Positions 60,785 through 64,000 of a DNA stretch of 64,000 nucleotides are shown in pieces. Within the stretch, counting starts at the first letter, position 1. Every line of letters begins with the position of its first letter. The notes under the pieces were generated by a model. It saw nothing but the letters and a program-made list of their open reading frames with translations, was not told the origin of the DNA and made no database searches. Both the position numbers and the translations under genes were made by a program. This DNA is from Kuschelorhynchus macadamiae. Taxonomy: Eukaryota > Arthropoda > Insecta > Coleoptera > Curculionidae. The DNA is taken from contig JAUTXW010001345.1 of the NCBI GenBank assembly GCA_030620095.1, forward strand, positions 943,001-1,007,000, written 5' to 3'.

Positions 60785-62005
60785 ATTTTAAGAGCAAAAA
60801 AAAAGTTTTTACTTATTTTTTTCTAATTAAAACACAGTCTGGAGGTAGTTTTGCCTGTCAATCCTGGAAAAAATTGTCGCTTTTTATACTATTTGTACCA
60901 TTTAAGCTTAAATAATAGTGGTTCCTGAGAAGTCGAAGAGTCATGAAAGTATGTAGAGGTATATTTGTAATAAAAACGGGGAAATTTCAGCTTTTATTTT
61001 TGAAATTAAATTTTTGTCAAAATTTTTTTGAATAACTGAGAATAATAATTAGTCATTTGTCTTTTTATGCAGTTATGTTATAATCAAATGCTTTCTTTCA
61101 CTCAGCAGCAGTCAAACTGTACAATAATTATGTCATTTTTATCAATAACAATCACATCCCAGTCCAGTGAGGCAAATAAGTAGCTATTTATTGCTATTAA
61201 ACTGGCGTTTCGAGTATTATAATAAAGAGCAACACAATTAAGAACCTTATTTAATTCAACTATAAATCTATACAATATATAGACAGTTATCATTTATTAT
61301 CTTTTCACATGTAGTCGACACAAAGTCGCCATTATTGTTGGGGATAAAATTCTATTGATATAACAATTACGTTAAGAAAAGAAAAACATATATAAACAGT
61401 ATTACTATTGTATAATAATGTTTTATTATACGATAGCATTATTTAAGCCGGCGCTTAAAAAGGCTTTGAATAAAAATTGTTTTCAGAGCTTCCAGGGTCA
61501 CCTCAATCAATGATGACACCGTAAACAAATTCGATATCCGGCGAATCCAGTCTAATTTTCAGATATCTGGTTTGGCCGAATTTTGACACAGATCCGGTTG
61601 GATACGCAGTTTTTTTTAATGTATATAATAGTGAAAATGCTTTTAATGATGAGAAACAAAAAATAAATGAAGAATTAAAAACACAAATACATTTTTCTAG
61701 AAAAGGAACAAAAACTTTAAAATAACATTTGTAATTACTGATACTGATTTACGTTATTTTCCTACGCATCTCTAGCCTACAAAAACCCATTTGCTATAAA
61801 ACTTGATGCAGGCATACATAAATACTTTTTGGCCTCTTTTGATAGATATGCAAAGAGTAATGTTTTTTCCACCAACTAAAAAGCATATGACCATCACAAA
61901 TCATAATTGCAGTCTTGATTTTACTATATCCCTATGAGGACGCACATTAACGTAAACTAAAATTCAAATGTCGCCGCAAATATTTGTGCAAATGAAATTA
62001 CTATT
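60785..62005. other. AT-rich sequence, no gene recognised
   Basis: No motif or repeat structure that I can support. A short GC palindrome (AGCCGGCGCT) sits near 61447. Confidence 0.4.
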
Positions 62006-62009
62006 GGTA

Positions 62010-62235
62010 ATTCTGGCTTTCTCGCCATCTCACCAAAGGACTGTCATCATTACATGTTTCATTCGGCTTCCTCCACCCTAAAATTCGCCTATCTGAGTAA
62101 TACAGGTTAATTTTTCGTTCATCCACAAACGTACTCCTTTTCCAGTCATTCAAGTTTAACTGAATGTGCTCTCTTGCCTGTTTTTGTTGGAGAGTTCGGT
62201 GTCTTGGCCTCAGTAGACTGTATTACACTCGACGT
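62010..62235 (-). pseudogene. Tc1-like transposase fragment
   Basis: One minus-strand frame reads RTLQQKQAREHIQLNLNDWK, RSTFVDERKINLYYSDRRIL and GWRKPNETCNDDSPLVRW. This fits the 'W--V-FSDE-RF-L--SD-R--VWR---ER' block of Tc1 transposases around the first catalytic Asp (here in VDE). Upstream and downstream regions are not readable. Confidence 0.5.
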
Positions 62236-62239
62236 TTTG

Positions 62240-63585
62240 CCCTAAAAGTAATCCTTTAAAATAAAAACCACTTGACAGGATACAAGGACAAAATCCCAAA
62301 AGGAATCTAGAACAGGTGTAAATTTTACTTACCTTAACTGAGGTGCATTCTCGAGGAAAACGGCACCGTCGTGCAACTGCTGGAGAAAAATCATCTCAAA
62401 GCTTTTAATATTTCATTGTTGGTATCGGATGTTTTGAAGTGGTAGACTATATTGTGAAACTATTAAAAAAAAATCTTGTTTTTTTTTAAGAAATTTGTTT
62501 GGGTTTATTGATTTTTGCATGGAAGTAAAAGCTTACAAACTCCTTTTTTTTGAAAATAGAGAGCATTTTTTGAAAAAAATTAAAAAAGAAATGAAACCAA
62601 TATCCCAAGTTTTAAGTGAATCTCAGTTTACCATGGAAAGACGGATGGATGATTTAAGAATCGATATTAAACTTTTTTGCATTTATGATCCTCAACTGTC
62701 CTTGTAAACTGTCTTCTTAATTCTGCTGTTTAGTTTCTTAAAATTTCAGCGACTATCTAATCTATCTTTATCAAATGACCACCAAAGTCTTCAGATTGTA
62801 ACCCAATAAAAGCAAGTTTGGTCGTTCCTCAAATCTGTATTACATATTACAAAATGAAATGCCAAAAATAAAATACACGATAAATATAAGATGCAGTTTA
62901 TTTCACAAAATTAAAATATTATCACAAGAATGTGCGTTTATAGCATCACATTATAATGAGTCTACAAGATTAAAAATGCTCAAAAGTTAAAACGGTATAG
63001 AAAAATATCATGTAATGTATAATTCATAATAATGTAATTACAGAGGGTGTTATTTAATAATATCTGAATATTTAAGGGTGTGATTTTATACAGAAAATTA
63101 ATTATGTTTTTTTTTATAAACTATGGTTCAAAAATATTCCATAAGGAAAATACGAGGTGTTAAAATTGTTGAGAAAAAGAGAGAAATTAATATTTTCGAA
63201 ACCGCTTGAGATAATTCCGTCGTATTTAGTACGAAGTAACATTTAATAAATACGCTTGTGTTTCAATACAAATATAATTTTCGGCTTTAACAGTAGCCTG
63301 CGCACGAGAACTGATGTTGATATTTTTAAAAGCAAAAATGATACGCCAATTGGTTTTTTCCTGTGATGCGCCGCTTTTGAGTTACAAACTTTTACTACTA
63401 ACACAGTTAATAATAATTTATTATGAAAAATTAAACTCATTATGGCATCTGCGTGTAATGAAAGACAACAACTACCAACAACGTGTGTTTTGTATTCGAG
63501 TATTTTGTATTCTCTCGCATACTGCAACTATTGTTTATCTTCACTATCTCATCTATCACTAGCATCTTAAGGTAGCCTTACAAAA
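62240..63585. other. sequence without supported genes
   Basis: A 70-codon frame at 62495-62707 contains EHFLKKIKKEMKPISQVLSE, which I do not recognise; it has no splice sites or neighbours that support a gene. The rest is AT-rich. A Tc1-like termini scrap may lie near 63040 (CAGAGGGTGTTATTTAATAA). Confidence 0.35.
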
Positions 63586-63589
63586 AAAA

Positions 63590-64000
63590 TCTAAGCTATT
63601 GAGATCGGCGTATCTAGGTGGTCATTTTTGAAGCCCACCGCACATAATCGAGCGATTTAGATAAACAGTTTGTAAATAATTGTGAACCACGCTGGTACAC
63701 CGTCGTGCAAGTGCCACATCTGTTTTCTTATTATTATCGGAATATCTTACAGCAAGGCAATTGTTTTTCAAGGAAATTACAATAAGAATCTCTGTCAAGT
63801 CGTCCGGGCATGATCCATCTTCTCGTACTCATTTCAGGATGCTCTTCGACTTCGTGCAGCATCGCTTTCTCAATCTCAAGTGTTTTTACATTTCGACGTC
63901 GGCCTTCAGGTGCAACTTTTCGACCACTACCAGTTTCAGCAAGACCACGATGAATATTAGAAACGGACTACCTGGTAAAGCACGAATGGGATATCTCTAG
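63590..64000 (-). pseudogene. mariner-type transposase fragment, internal deletion, runs off window
   Basis: From the window end on the minus strand, frames read SNIHRGLAETGSGRKVAPEG, RRRNVKTLEIEKAMLHEVEE and HPEMSTRRW (N-terminal helix-turn-helix region), then jump directly to GRLDRDSYCNFLEKQLP (late block), WHLHDGVPAWF (second Asp) and a decayed third block near 63620. The region with the first catalytic Asp is missing, so an internal deletion has joined the two parts near 63815. Confidence 0.6.

Noticed and set aside
62495..62707. 70-codon frame beginning MFGFIDFC
   Set aside because: Considered as a small gene, but there is no domain, no splice structure and the surrounding sequence is transposon-like; left unassigned.

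Overview
The window looks like an AT-rich insect nuclear genome, probably a beetle (order is inferred from the mix of transposon families and from a luciferase-like acyl-CoA ligase gene; it is not proven). The signs of a eukaryote are spliced exons with GT-AG sites, no operons, many decayed class I and II transposons, and long (TA)n arrays.

The only host gene I can build lies on the minus strand, from the ATG at 40775 to the stop at 14533. Seven exons (40775-40629, 36743-36482, 26762-26581, 26239-26130, 25349-25187, 18938-18648, 15054-14533) join with consistent phases into 1,677 nt, a complete 558-residue ANL-superfamily (AMP-binding) acyl-CoA ligase of the insect luciferase-like / 4-coumarate-CoA-ligase-like group. 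Its roughly 26 kb span is almost all intron, and the introns are filled with transposons: a hAT element with target duplication (intron 6), an RTE-like retroelement interrupted by an RNase-H-bearing non-LTR element that itself carries a (TA)n array (intron 5), a Penelope-like fragment (intron 4), and two mariner-type elements with very long inverted repeats plus a jockey-like fragment (intron 2).

The rest is mobile DNA. From 0.4 to 10.9 kb there are a tRNA-like SINE head, mariner, pogo and Tc1-like fragments, several foldback MITEs and a 0.76 kb near-perfect palindrome. At 11,006-13,688 is the best-preserved transposon: about 30-bp terminal inverted repeats (26 bp identical), a 4-bp AAAT target duplication, repeated subterminal GGCCTAACCCAC motifs and a DUF7869-like putative transposase broken by a single-base shift; Sola-like is my best guess. 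From 41 to 64 kb I find no host exon: an R4/R2-like fragment, a Penelope-like element with YVDD motif, tandem 'GGCGGCC' repeats, small hAT and TTAA-flanked MITEs, two jockey-like reverse transcriptase remnants, a pure (TA)n run of about 425 bp, and more mariner/Tc1 remnants.

No RNA genes (apart from the tRNA-like SINE head), CRISPR arrays or bacterial-type features were seen. All family assignments come from motif recognition by eye; none was tested by database search.
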